64,000 nt of DNA from Sphingopyxis lindanitolerans (GCF_002993885.1 NZ_CM009578.1:437251-501250), one strand, 5' to 3'; shown: positions 26,448 to 35,387, counted from the first letter of the stretch. Numbers and translations: made by a program. The notes: a model not told the origin generated them from the sequence alone.

Positions 26448-28643
26448 TCATTCGTCGTCGCTTTTTTCGGCACCATAGCTGAAGCCATAGCCATAGCCGT
26501 AGCCGTAGCCATAGACCTGATTCCGGGCACCCACCTTGGTGACGATCGCGCCGAACAGCTTTGCTCCCGACATCCGCAGCCGGTTCAATGCCGTCGCGAT
26601 CGCGCGGTTCTTGGTCGCATTGGCCTCGATCGTGAACAGCACGCCTTCGACCCGGCGCGCGATCAGCGGCGCATCGGCAAGGCCCAGCAGCGGCGGCGAG
26701 TCGATGAGAACATGGTCATAGCGCTCAAGCAACTTGGCAATCAGTGTGCCGAGCCTTTCGCTACCCAGCAGTTCCGCGGCGTTGGGCGGCATCTTGCCCG
26801 CGGTGATGATCGAGAAACCGAATTTGGGCAGTTCGGAGATCATCCCGTTCAGATCTTCGTCACCCGAAAGATAATGGCTGAGGCCGCGCTGGTTTGGGAT
26901 GTCGAGATAGCGATTGAGCGACGGGTTCCGCACGTCGGCATCGACGAGGATAACCGACTTTCCGGTCGCGGCGAGCACCGTCGCAAGACAAAGCGACGAA
27001 TTGCTCTTGCCTTCCTTCGGCCGCGAGGAGGTGAGCATGATCGCGCGCGGCGCGCCATGTTCGGTGAGGAAGGTCAGGTTCGTCATCATCGAAAAATAGG
27101 CTTCGTAAATCGCCGATTTCTTGTCGGTGATGGCGTCCGCGACCGGCCTGTTGAGCACTTCGGGAATCGCACCGAGCAACGGCAATCCGAAGCGCGGCAG
27201 GACATCCTGCGGATCGCGCACCGAACTGTCCATCTTTTCGAGCAGGAACACCAGGCCGGCGGCCAAGGCCATGCCCGCGAGAAGCGCGACGGCCAGATTG
27301 ATCAGCAGGCTCGGGCTCGACGGGCGTTCCGCGGGCTTTGCGCGATCGACAAGCGATACATTGTTCGTTCCCACGCCCGCAACGCCGATTTCCTTGTAGC
27401 GCTGAAGCAGCCCTTCATAAAGCTGGCGATTGGAATCCACCTCGCGTTGCAGGATCGCCATCTCGATCGATTCGCGCTGCTGATTGTTATAGCGATTGGT
27501 CAGCCCATTAAGCTCGGCCTCCAGATCGCGCTCGCGCTTCAATGCGGCGTTATAGGCTTCGCGATTCCCTTGCGACGAGCGACCCACTTCGTCGCGGAGG
27601 CTCTTGTCGAGATTCGCGATTTCCGATCGCAGCGCCACAACGGTCGGATAATCGTCGGCAAAGGTCGTGCGCATCTGCGCGAGCTCAGCCTCGGCCACTG
27701 CGCGCTTCTGACGCAGCGCGCTGATTGTCGGGGCGTTGACCTGCGCGACCCCCGTCATCGTATTGGGCAGCTCCGCTTCGGCGGAGATACGGGCTTCACG
27801 CGCCTTCGCCAGCGCCTCACTGATCTGGAGGATATCCGCTCCCACCAGCGTCTGCGTCCTCGTCCTGCCATTGCTGTCCGTTTCGGATGCGACGGTGACG
27901 ATGCCCTTGGAAACGGAATAGTTGATCAGCGAACGCTCGGACGTTTCCAGATTTTGCCGCAGCGTTTCAAGTCGCGCCTCAAGATATTTGCGCGCGTCGG
28001 ACGTTGCCGCAAACCGACGGTCGATCGTGGCCTGGACGAATTGGGTCACCCATAAATCGGCCAGTCTTGCAGATAATTTCGGGGAAGGCGTCGAAAAGCT
28101 GATATCGATAAGGCTTGAGGTCCGCACCGGCGAAACTTCGAGTTGATCGAGCAGGATATCGACGGCTTTGTCCGTCAAACTACGCCGCTCGGCACTCGTC
28201 ATTCCCGCATCCGAAACCTCGAGATCGAACGCTGCGATGAAATCCTTGTCCGTGGTCAGGCTTCCCGCCCGAACGACCCGTTCAGCGAGCGATTCCGATT
28301 TAAGCAACGAATATTGCGTGTTGTAGAAGGCAATCTCGTTGACCACCCCACGGTCGCGCTGTTGGTCAACCGACGTATCGATCGGCGAATCGGGCAAGAC
28401 TTCAATCCGCGCGGTCGAGGTATATTCGGGGGTCGCGAGGAACGTCGCGAGCAGGCCGAGCAGCAGCGCGCCGACGATCGCCGACATCACCCAATTGCGA
28501 TGGTTCAAGATCGCCGACAATATGCGCTCGATTTCGGGAAGCGATGTGGAATATCCCCCTTCGCCATCTTCTCCGTAGGGCGACAGCATAGGGTCGGCAG
28601 GCACGATAGGTCCGCGGACAATCTCGTTCATTTTGCGGGCCAT
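26448..28643 (-). CDS. wzc: Wzc-like polysaccharide co-polymerase and BY-family tyrosine autokinase
   Basis: A protein of 731 residues from the ATG at 28643, with an in-frame ATG four codons later. A Wzz domain with two transmembrane helices (about 50-70 and 440-465) and a long periplasmic coiled-coil is fused to a cytoplasmic BY-kinase: Walker A SSRPKEGKS (about residue 538), Walker A' VILVDADVRNP, Walker B HVLIDSPPLLGLADAP. The C-terminus is a Tyr-Gly run (YGYGYGYGYGFSYG) that would be the autophosphorylated cluster. It controls chain length and drives export with Wza, whose gene ends just before this one. No Wzb-type low-molecular-weight tyrosine phosphatase is found nearby. Confidence 0.94.
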   Translation of the reverse strand: MARKMNEIVRGPIVPADPMLSPYGEDGEGGYSTSLPEIERILSAILNHRNWVMSAIVGALLLGLLATFLATPEYTSTARIEVLPDSPIDTSVDQQRDRGVVNEIAFYNTQYSLLKSESLAERVVRAGSLTTDKDFIAAFDLEVSDAGMTSAERRSLTDKAVDILLDQLEVSPVRTSSLIDISFSTPSPKLSARLADLWVTQFVQATIDRRFAATSDARKYLEARLETLRQNLETSERSLINYSVSKGIVTVASETDSNGRTRTQTLVGADILQISEALAKAREARISAEAELPNTMTGVAQVNAPTISALRQKRAVAEAELAQMRTTFADDYPTVVALRSEIANLDKSLRDEVGRSSQGNREAYNAALKRERDLEAELNGLTNRYNNQQRESIEMAILQREVDSNRQLYEGLLQRYKEIGVAGVGTNNVSLVDRAKPAERPSSPSLLINLAVALLAGMALAAGLVFLLEKMDSSVRDPQDVLPRFGLPLLGAIPEVLNRPVADAITDKKSAIYEAYFSMMTNLTFLTEHGAPRAIMLTSSRPKEGKSNSSLCLATVLAATGKSVILVDADVRNPSLNRYLDIPNQRGLSHYLSGDEDLNGMISELPKFGFSIITAGKMPPNAAELLGSERLGTLIAKLLERYDHVLIDSPPLLGLADAPLIARRVEGVLFTIEANATKNRAIATALNRLRMSGAKLFGAIVTKVGARNQVYGYGYGYGYGFSYGAEKSDDE
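26473..26514 (-). repeat. Hexanucleotide repeat encoding the Wzc Tyr-Gly tail
   Basis: On the plus strand the units CCATAG and CCGTAG alternate in tandem, giving on the minus strand repeated TATGGC/TACGGC codon pairs for Tyr-Gly. The units differ at one position, so the array is slightly degenerate. Gain or loss of a unit would stay in frame and change the number of phosphorylatable tyrosines. Confidence 0.75.
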
Positions 28644-28648
28644 CCCTA

Positions 28649-29389
28649 TCAAAATTCTCTGGAGAGGAGGATCAGCGGCGACAGCAGTGCCGGTGTTGCC
28701 GCAAGAATATCCTTGAACATGCGGCGCTGCGGCGAATCGCCGACGACGACCACGTCGTTGGGGAATATCTCCGGATCAGCATAATTACCGCGGCGGATGG
28801 CCCCCAGATTATAAATACCGACATATTGCTTCGTTCCGACATTCCGGAACACCACCACATCGTCGAGCTTTGCAAATTCGGTGAGGCCACCCGCAAGCGC
28901 GACCGCGCGCATCAGCGTCATGCGGCCCGCAACCGGATAGGCGCCCGACCGCTTGACCTCGCCATCGACCGACACCGCCATGGACTGGAAAGCCAGCGCG
29001 CTCGCGCTGGTGGGCGCCTTGAAATTCACCGTGACCTGGGGATCACGGATATATTTTCCGGCAAGCTGCGACCGAATCTGATCGGCCAGCGCCAAGGGAG
29101 TCTTGCCGGCCGCCGCCACGGTCCCGATGAGCGGAAACGAGAAATTCCCTTCCCCATCCGTCATGATGTCGCGCTGCAGGTCCGGCACGCCAAACACCTC
29201 GATGCGCAATTCCGTGAACGGACCGACAAACGCCAATCGGGTCGAGCGGATCACATCCGACGCTTCGGGCGGCGGCAGGATCGACAGGGCGGTGACCGGC
29301 GTCCCAGGCATGCTGGCGACCGGAGGCGCACTTTTCGCGCATCCCGCAAGGAGCGCGGCCGTAGCGGCACACAAGAGAATATTTTTCAT
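28649..29389 (-). CDS. wza: Wza-like polysaccharide export outer-membrane lipoprotein
   Basis: A 246-residue protein with a lipoprotein signal peptide (MKNILLCAATAALLAGC; lipobox LAGC, Cys17), a polysaccharide-export (Poly_export) domain at about residues 55-130 (FVGPFTELRIEVFGVPDLQRDI, FPLIGTVAAAGKT), and an SLBB domain after that (AVSVDGEVKRSGAYPVAGRMTLMRAVALAGGL). It forms the outer-membrane exit channel that docks on Wzc. At 246 residues it is shorter than E. coli Wza (about 380) and has only one clear SLBB unit, as in many alphaproteobacteria. Its stop lies six bases before the wzc start. Confidence 0.93.
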   Translation of the reverse strand: MKNILLCAATAALLAGCAKSAPPVASMPGTPVTALSILPPPEASDVIRSTRLAFVGPFTELRIEVFGVPDLQRDIMTDGEGNFSFPLIGTVAAAGKTPLALADQIRSQLAGKYIRDPQVTVNFKAPTSASALAFQSMAVSVDGEVKRSGAYPVAGRMTLMRAVALAGGLTEFAKLDDVVVFRNVGTKQYVGIYNLGAIRRGNYADPEIFPNDVVVVGDSPQRRMFKDILAATPALLSPLILLSREF

Positions 29390-29457
29390 AGGAAAACTGT
29401 CAAACCCCGTAATCGACGGCGGAGAAGGCTATAATGGATCGGCTTTTGCTCGCAAGC

Positions 29458-30879
29458 CTATTCCCGCCGGGCCGTGGCGGGCGTGGGACATACGAAAAGC
29501 ACCAGAAGCATGATCGCCATCACCTGTAGCGAGGGCGTGCGCAGCGGATAATCGACCGCGCTGGCTGCCGCGAGCAAGCCCACCACCGCCAGCACCGGCA
29601 ATCGATAGTCACCGCGATGCCCCTTGATGAGCCGCGTGAAACCGGCGCGGGCGGCGGCGCGGCCGAACCATATCAACGCGGCCGCGACGATCAGCGCGAA
29701 CGGTAAGCCTCCGGTAATAAGGGCTTCCACCCAATCATTATGCGCGTGGTTGAAATAGGTGGGCTGCAGCAAGGCATCGGCCTCGAATATCCTGTACACG
29801 CTCGGGAAAGAGCCGAATCCCGCGCCGGCAACCCAATAGGTTTCGGCCATCTGCTGGACGCTGGGCCAGGCAAGAACCCGAAGATCCTCCGCGACCCGGT
29901 TGTCCGCGACCCGGCTCAGCGACGTCGCGCGGCCAGCCAGGAAAAGGATGGTCGCCAGAAGCGCAGCGATCAGCACCGGCGGTGTGTAGACGAGCCACTG
30001 CGCGCCCTTCCCGGCCGCCGCCGCACGATGCCGCGTGACCGCGGGCCGACCGCGCCATGCCGGCAGGATCATGGCATAACCGATTGCGAACGCTACCCCC
30101 CCTGCAACCAGCCCCGCCCGCGAGCCGATCAGCATCGTCATCGTGGTGCACAGAATGGCCGCAGCCGCATAGCCAAGCTGAATCATCGGGTTTTGCTGCC
30201 GCCGCATCAGTTCGTCGCGCAGGAGCGTCGCGGCAAAAACGACGGCACAGGCCTGAAAAACAGCGTGATGGTTGCGGTTGGCGAACAGGCCGACCATCGC
30301 ACCATTGTTGGTGATCCGGTAAAGATAGGCGGGGCTTCCACCGCCCGAAACGATCTGGAGCAGCCCGAGCAGGCCGCTCACGACGGCGATGATCACCAAT
30401 GCCTGCATCACCCGCGCCATGTCTTCGGCGCCGAGGCGGCCGGCGACCAGGAGCGCCGCCAAAGGCACGGTCATCGCGAGGAGACTGTTCCACGTATCGG
30501 AGGGCGTCAACGAAATCGGCCGCCAAAGGTCCGGCTGCCCAAGGAGCCGATCGATCGCGACGATCAACTCGCGGCCAGGCAGGGCGTGCCAGATCGAGGG
30601 TGCCAGGGGAATAAGTTGGACGGCGATCCATAGAGTCAGGGCGAGCAGGATCGCCAGCGGCGCGCGGATACGACGCCAGTCCTCCCGCGCCATGCCGGTG
30701 ATCGCCCAACAGGCGAACAACACCGATACCCCGCGCAGGACCGGCAGCGAAGCTATGTCGCTCCGCGATCCGCCGCCGGTCAGGAACACGAACAGCAGAA
30801 ACAGGAGGGGCGCCCAGCTCCGCATATCGGGCGGGCCAAAGCCCTTCGGGCGTGTGGCCCTCGTCGTTCTTCTGCTCAT
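29458..30879 (-). CDS. O-antigen ligase superfamily membrane protein (ligase or polymerase)
   Basis: A 473-residue protein with 10-12 predicted transmembrane segments. The periplasmic loop carries HAHNDWVEALITGGLPFAL (about residue 400), the histidine-containing signature of the Wzy_C/WaaL family, and FANRNHHAVFQ earlier is also typical. Members join polysaccharide to lipid A-core or act as polymerases. It is located upstream of wza and wzc in the same direction and downstream of the phosphatase gene. Since a second candidate polymerase is encoded at 16764-17981, one may polymerise and the other ligate or terminate chains; the sequence does not say which. Confidence 0.85.
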   Translation of the reverse strand: MSRRTTRATRPKGFGPPDMRSWAPLLFLLFVFLTGGGSRSDIASLPVLRGVSVLFACWAITGMAREDWRRIRAPLAILLALTLWIAVQLIPLAPSIWHALPGRELIVAIDRLLGQPDLWRPISLTPSDTWNSLLAMTVPLAALLVAGRLGAEDMARVMQALVIIAVVSGLLGLLQIVSGGGSPAYLYRITNNGAMVGLFANRNHHAVFQACAVVFAATLLRDELMRRQQNPMIQLGYAAAAILCTTMTMLIGSRAGLVAGGVAFAIGYAMILPAWRGRPAVTRHRAAAAGKGAQWLVYTPPVLIAALLATILFLAGRATSLSRVADNRVAEDLRVLAWPSVQQMAETYWVAGAGFGSFPSVYRIFEADALLQPTYFNHAHNDWVEALITGGLPFALIVAAALIWFGRAAARAGFTRLIKGHRGDYRLPVLAVVGLLAAASAVDYPLRTPSLQVMAIMLLVLFVCPTPATARRE

Positions 30880-30993
30880 TTTTCCACTATTCTGGCATCG
30901 GATGTACGGGGAACGGGGCCACAGCCCGCTATCCGCGCGGGCGAATAGACCGGCCCGTGGGGAACTGGCAAGGTTCGGCTGACCGCCGCCGCG

Positions 30994-31791
30994 TCAGGCC
31001 GCATCCGCCCTCGCCTCATTCTCGTCGTTCTCGCGCGCAAAAAGGAACCAGCGATGGTTCGCTTCCAGTCCCATTCCTGCCAGAATGCCGCTACGGAACG
31101 CGCCGACGTCGATGCCGATACGATTGGCCTGCTCGTCGGGTTCGTTGGTGATGCTGTGCCCATGGACGATGATCTTGCCATGGTCGCCCAGATCGTCGAG
31201 AAATTCGTCGCGGATCCAGCGCAGGTCGGAAAGCGCCTGCTTTTCGAGTGGGACGCCGGGACGCACGCCGGCATGGACGAAGGCATAGTCGCCGATCTCG
31301 ACCAGATCCTCGCCGCCGCCGAGGAAATCGACGTGGCTCGTCGGCACCAGCGCGGGCAACCGCTCGGCGACTTCCTCGAAACTCACCTTTTCGAAATCCT
31401 CATCATCGCCCCAATAGCTGCGGATCGTGGCGTCGCCGCCGATCCGCATGAAATAGCGGACGCGGCGCACGTCACCCGTCAACGCCGCGAGAAAACATTC
31501 CTCATGATTACCGATCAGCAGGCGGGTGTCGGGAAATTCGTCGCGGAGATGCATAGCGCGCTCTACGACCTGCGCCGATTCCGGGCCGCGATCGACAAGG
31601 TCCCCCAGCAGCACCAGGGTCAGGTCGGCCGCCTCCCGCGCCGCATGGTCGGCGCGGATCAGGTCGATCATCTCCGCGAACAGATCGTCGCGTCCGTGGA
31701 TATCGCCAATCGCGTAGACCCGCCTCCCGGCGGGTATTTCATGTCCCCGCGGCGCGGACGGAGCCGGATTTTTCCTGCGCTTCCAGAACAT
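30994..31791 (-). CDS. PPP-family serine/threonine-type metallophosphatase
   Basis: A 265-residue calcineurin-like phosphoesterase with all PPP signatures: GDIHGRDDLF (residues 28-37), GDLVDRGPES (67-76), GNHEECFLA (95-103), and late histidines in VHAGVRPG and VHGHSITNE. It has a short basic N-terminus and no signal peptide, so it is cytoplasmic. Bacterial PPP phosphatases remove phosphate from Ser, Thr and sometimes Tyr residues. It heads the minus-strand run ligase-wza-wzc, with a 114-base gap to the ligase gene. Where other loci carry the tyrosine phosphatase Wzb, this is the only phosphatase, so a link to Wzc dephosphorylation is plausible but unproven. Diadenosine tetraphosphatase (ApaH) is a relative but is organised differently. 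Confidence 0.9.
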   Translation of the reverse strand: MFWKRRKNPAPSAPRGHEIPAGRRVYAIGDIHGRDDLFAEMIDLIRADHAAREAADLTLVLLGDLVDRGPESAQVVERAMHLRDEFPDTRLLIGNHEECFLAALTGDVRRVRYFMRIGGDATIRSYWGDDEDFEKVSFEEVAERLPALVPTSHVDFLGGGEDLVEIGDYAFVHAGVRPGVPLEKQALSDLRWIRDEFLDDLGDHGKIIVHGHSITNEPDEQANRIGIDVGAFRSGILAGMGLEANHRWFLFARENDENEARADAA

Positions 31792-32052
31792 GACTATTGA
31801 ACCGATCCAACCTCAAATTATCGAATGACTGTGCTTAAGCGGCGCAATAGCCGTATCCATGTCCCCCTAGCCACCTGCCCGGTGGATGACAACATACACG
31901 GTTGCTCGCGAAAGGTTGCGCCCTCACTCGATAATTTCCCAACATGCCAATCGTCGTGCTTAAGAGTGCCGAAAGCATTTACAGGCTAAACCGATGAAGA
32001 CTCATGATATCCGGGCGCGAAAATCGGATCGCGCGGTTCGGAGAATTTGCAG
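31792..32052. promoter_or_regulatory. Divergent regulatory region with paired direct and inverted repeats
   Basis: This 261-bp region between the phosphatase gene and wecB must hold both promoters. It contains a perfect 10-bp inverted pair, AAATTATCGA at 31815-31824 and TCGATAATTT at 31928-31937, and a 9-bp direct pair GTGCTTAAG at 31831-31839 and 31956-31964. The pairs are interleaved and the first copies are six bases apart. This is what a regulator-binding region could look like, but no regulator gene is adjacent. Confidence 0.45.
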
Positions 32053-33171
32053 ATGAAGATAGTGACGGTTTTCGGCACCCGGCCGGAAGCGATCAAGATG
32101 TTTCCCGTCGTCCAGGCCCTCCGCGGCCAGCCGAGCATCGAGGCCCGCGTTTGCGTCACCGCCCAGCACCGCGAAATGCTCGACCAGGTGCTCGAGATCG
32201 CCCGCATCACGCCCGACATCGACCTCGACGTCATGACGCCGAACCAGACGCTCGATGCGCTGCTCGCCCGGCTCGTCACGGGCCTCGGCGACAGCTTCGA
32301 TGCCGAGAAGCCCGATCGCGTCCTCGTCCATGGCGATACGCTGACGACGATGGCGGCGACACTCGCCGCCTATTTCCGCAAGATTCCGGTCGGGCATGTC
32401 GAAGCGGGCTTGCGCAGCGGCAATATCTATCACCCCTGGCCCGAAGAGGTGAACCGCAAGATCGCGGGCGCCGTCGCCGACCTGCATTTTGCGCCGACCG
32501 AAACCGCCGCCGCCGCGCTGCGCGCCGAGAATGTGCCTGCCGACCGGATTCACGTCACCGGCAACACGGTGATCGACGCCTTGCTCGCGACCAGGGCGCG
32601 CATCGATGAAGAGCCCGCGCTGGCGGCGGGTCTCGACCCGCTCCTCGCCCGTTTCGCGGGGCAGCGCATCGTCGCCGTCACCTCGCACCGCCGCGAGAAT
32701 TTCGGCGACGGGATGCGGGCGATCGCAGATGCCATCGCCGCCATCGCCGCGCGTCCCGATGTCGCGGTGATCTTTCCCGTCCATCCCAACCCGCATGTGC
32801 GCAGTTGCATGGAGCCGATCCTTGGCAACCTCTCGAACGTCGCGCTGATCGATCCGCTCGACTATCCGCACTTCGTCCGCCTGCTCGGCGCCTCGACGCT
32901 TGTCCTCACCGACAGCGGCGGCGTGCAGGAGGAAGCGCCCGCGCTCGGCAAGCCCGTCCTCGTGATGCGCGAGACGACCGAACGCCCCGAAGGAATCGAG
33001 GCGGGCACCGCCCGGCTCGTCGGCACCGACAAGAATCGTATCGTTTCTGAAATTTTCAGCCTTTTGGACGATGAAGGCGCCTATGATGCCATGGCGCGCG
33101 CGCATAATCCTTTCGGGGACGGCCGCGCGGCGGAAAGAATAGCGGAGATTATTGCGCGTGCCCATCGATAG
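32053..33171 (+). CDS. wecB: Non-hydrolysing UDP-N-acetylglucosamine 2-epimerase
   Basis: A 372-residue WecB with GTRPEAIKMFPVV (residues 8-20), TAQHREMLDQ, HGDTLTTMAA, GHVEAGLRSGNIYHPWPEEVNR and DSGGVQEEAPALGKP. It converts UDP-GlcNAc to UDP-ManNAc. The ATG at 32053 has GGAG upstream; a TTG two codons earlier is less likely. It overlaps the start of wecC, so the pair makes UDP-ManNAc uronate. This is the second enzyme of the superfamily in the window, and its canonical motifs separate it from CapG at 20727-21881. Confidence 0.94.
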   Translation: MKIVTVFGTRPEAIKMFPVVQALRGQPSIEARVCVTAQHREMLDQVLEIARITPDIDLDVMTPNQTLDALLARLVTGLGDSFDAEKPDRVLVHGDTLTTMAATLAAYFRKIPVGHVEAGLRSGNIYHPWPEEVNRKIAGAVADLHFAPTETAAAALRAENVPADRIHVTGNTVIDALLATRARIDEEPALAAGLDPLLARFAGQRIVAVTSHRRENFGDGMRAIADAIAAIAARPDVAVIFPVHPNPHVRSCMEPILGNLSNVALIDPLDYPHFVRLLGASTLVLTDSGGVQEEAPALGKPVLVMRETTERPEGIEAGTARLVGTDKNRIVSEIFSLLDDEGAYDAMARAHNPFGDGRAAERIAEIIARAHR

Positions 33172-34453
33172 CGATCAGAATGTCACCGTCCTCGGTTTGG
33201 GCTATATCGGCCTGCCGACCGCCGCGCTGATCGCGCGTTCGGGCAGCCGCGTCACCGGCGTCGACGTCAGCCAGCACGTCGTCGACACGGTCAACAACGG
33301 CAAGGTTCACATCGAGGAAGTCGATCTCGACGGCCTCGTCCAGGGCGTCGTATCGCGCGGCACGCTCGTTGCCTCGACCGACGTCGCCCCCGCCGACGTC
33401 TTCGTCATCGCGGTGCCGACCCCGCACGACGAGGAGCATCGCCCCGACATCTCCCACGTCCTTGTCGCCGCGCGCGCGATCGCGCCGAAGCTTAAAGTCG
33501 GCAATCTCGTCATCCTCGAATCGACCTCGCCCATCGGCACGACCGAAAAAGTCGCCGCCTTGCTCGCCGAGCTTCGCCCCGACCTCAAGGTTCCAGGTGC
33601 CTGCACCGGCGCCGCCGATGTCTTCGTCGCGCATTGCCCCGAGCGCGTATTGCCCGGCCGCATCCTCGTAGAGCTTGTCGATAACGACCGCTGCATCGGC
33701 GGCATCACCCCGCGATGCGCACGCCGCGCGATGACCTTTTACCGCCAGTTCGTGCGCGGCGCCTGCGTCACCACCTCGGCGCGCGCCGCCGAAATGGTGA
33801 AGCTGGTCGAGAACAGCTACCGCGACGTCAACATCGCCTTTGCCAACGAGCTGTCGATGATGGCCGAGCATCTGGGCGTCGATATATGGGAGGTGATCCG
33901 CCTCGCCAACCGCCACCCGCGCGTCAACATCCTCCAGCCCGGCCCCGGCGTCGGCGGCCATTGCATTGCCGTTGACCCCTGGTTCCTCGTCCACGGCGCT
34001 CCCGACCACAGCCGCCTGATCCGCACTGCGCGCGAGGTCAATCTCGCCAAGACCGCGCATGTCATCGGCGGCGCCGAAATGCTCGTTTCGCAGCATCCCA
34101 AGGCGCGCGTCGCCTGCCTCGGCCTGGCTTTCAAGCCCAATATCGACGATTTCCGCGAAAGCCCCGCGGTCGAGGTCGCCGCCGCGCTCGCGCGCCGGTT
34201 CGGCCAGCAGATCCAGATCGTCGAGCCCCATGCCCGCAGCCTGCCGAGGGAATTCGCGGGAACGGGCGCCGACCTGATCGATCTCGACAGCGCGCTCGCC
34301 ACCTGCGACCTGCTGATCGTCCTCGTCGATCATGATCTCTTCAAGTCGATCCCGCTCGAAGAGCGCGGCGACAAGATTGTCTATGACACGCGCGGCCTGT
34401 GGCTCGACCAACCGGGTGGCACGACCGGCAACCGCCTGCACCGCGCGGCCTGA
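33158..34453 (+). CDS. wecC: UDP-N-acetyl-D-mannosamine dehydrogenase
   Basis: A 431-residue enzyme of the UDP-glucose/GDP-mannose dehydrogenase superfamily that oxidises UDP-ManNAc to UDP-ManNAcA. It has VLGLGYIGLPTAAL at the N-terminus, CPERVLPG, the acceptor loop ENSYRDVNIAFANEL, and the catalytic cysteine in GPGVGGHCIAVDPWFL. ENSYRDVNIA and GGHCIxVDPWF are typical of WecC, unlike the Ugd at 5047-6249. A GTG at 33158 is preferred, with GGAG upstream, and overlaps the wecB stop by 14 bases; a TTG at 33152 is an alternative. Confidence 0.94.
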   Translation: MPIDSDQNVTVLGLGYIGLPTAALIARSGSRVTGVDVSQHVVDTVNNGKVHIEEVDLDGLVQGVVSRGTLVASTDVAPADVFVIAVPTPHDEEHRPDISHVLVAARAIAPKLKVGNLVILESTSPIGTTEKVAALLAELRPDLKVPGACTGAADVFVAHCPERVLPGRILVELVDNDRCIGGITPRCARRAMTFYRQFVRGACVTTSARAAEMVKLVENSYRDVNIAFANELSMMAEHLGVDIWEVIRLANRHPRVNILQPGPGVGGHCIAVDPWFLVHGAPDHSRLIRTAREVNLAKTAHVIGGAEMLVSQHPKARVACLGLAFKPNIDDFRESPAVEVAAALARRFGQQIQIVEPHARSLPREFAGTGADLIDLDSALATCDLLIVLVDHDLFKSIPLEERGDKIVYDTRGLWLDQPGGTTGNRLHRAA

Positions 34454-34552
34454 CGCTCCTGATTTTACGCAACGAACCGGATGCTATCGGGTTATAGGTT
34501 GATCTCCCCAAATCGTCATCGTGACGAAAAGAGCGATAGGTCCTTAACCTGC

Positions 34553-35365
34553 ATGTCCGCGCTGACCCGCCTCGAAACCATCATCGTCGAGAAGCCGTGG
34601 GGACGCACCGACATCCCCGCGGCGTTCGGCGATTTCGGTGGCCGCCGCATCGGCGAGATATGGTTCGCGCATCCGGCCGGCGACGATGCGCCGATCATGG
34701 TCAAATTCCTCTTCACCTCGGAGCGACTGTCGATTCAGGTCCACCCCGGCGACCTGGCTGCTCGCGCCGCCGGCTACCCGCGCGGCAAGGAGGAATGCTG
34801 GCTGGTGTTGAACGCCGAGCCCGATGCCAGGCTCGGGGTCGGCCTCACCGCCGCGACGACACACGAGGCGCTGCATGACGCCGCGCTCGACGGCTCGATC
34901 GTCGATATGATCGACTGGCGCCCAGCCGAGGCCGACGACTTCGTCTATAACCAGGCTGGCACAATCCACGCGATCGGCGCCGGCCTGACCGTCGTCGAGG
35001 TGCAACAGAATATCGACTGCACCTATCGCCTTTATGACTACGGCCGCCCGCGCGAGTTGCATCTCGATGCCGGGCTCGCGGTTGCCCAACTCGCCCCGCG
35101 CCCCGATCCGCGCGATGGCCGCGTTGCCGCAACCGACAATCGTCTGCTCGTCGATGGACCGCATTTCCGGCTGCTCCATCTGTCGGGCCCGGACGCGGCG
35201 CCGATGCTGCCACGCGAAGCTGGCGATTTCACCTTCGTTCCGCTATCACAGGGATGCAGCATAGGCGGCGAAGCGGTGAGGCTCGGCGAATGTGTTGCGA
35301 CCGACCGTGCCGACACGATCATGCTGGCGCCCGGAGCTCGTGCGCTGCTGAGTTGGCCTGCCTGA
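34553..35365 (+). CDS. manA: Class I mannose-6-phosphate isomerase
   Basis: A 270-residue short type I phosphomannose isomerase of the cupin fold. The zinc ligands can be read in QVHPGD (about residue 63), GKEECWLVL (about 80) and AGTIHAIGAGL (about 140), followed by VEVQQNIDCTYRLYDYGRPRELHLD. It interconverts fructose 6-phosphate and mannose 6-phosphate. The ATG at 34553 is used; an open frame continues upstream to 34481 without signals. It is followed after 22 bases by the mannose-1-phosphate guanylyltransferase gene, so the two start a GDP-mannose pathway. The phosphomannomutase is not in this window. Confidence 0.9.
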   Translation: MSALTRLETIIVEKPWGRTDIPAAFGDFGGRRIGEIWFAHPAGDDAPIMVKFLFTSERLSIQVHPGDLAARAAGYPRGKEECWLVLNAEPDARLGVGLTAATTHEALHDAALDGSIVDMIDWRPAEADDFVYNQAGTIHAIGAGLTVVEVQQNIDCTYRLYDYGRPRELHLDAGLAVAQLAPRPDPRDGRVAATDNRLLVDGPHFRLLHLSGPDAAPMLPREAGDFTFVPLSQGCSIGGEAVRLGECVATDRADTIMLAPGARALLSWPA

Positions 35366-35387
35366 TTTCCTCCCCTGAAGGGTCAAG

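Noticed and set aside
26265..28055. A 596-codon plus-strand frame opposite wzc
   Set aside because: Wzc is complete with kinase motifs on the other strand. The plus-strand translation shows only low-complexity arginine/glutamine content.
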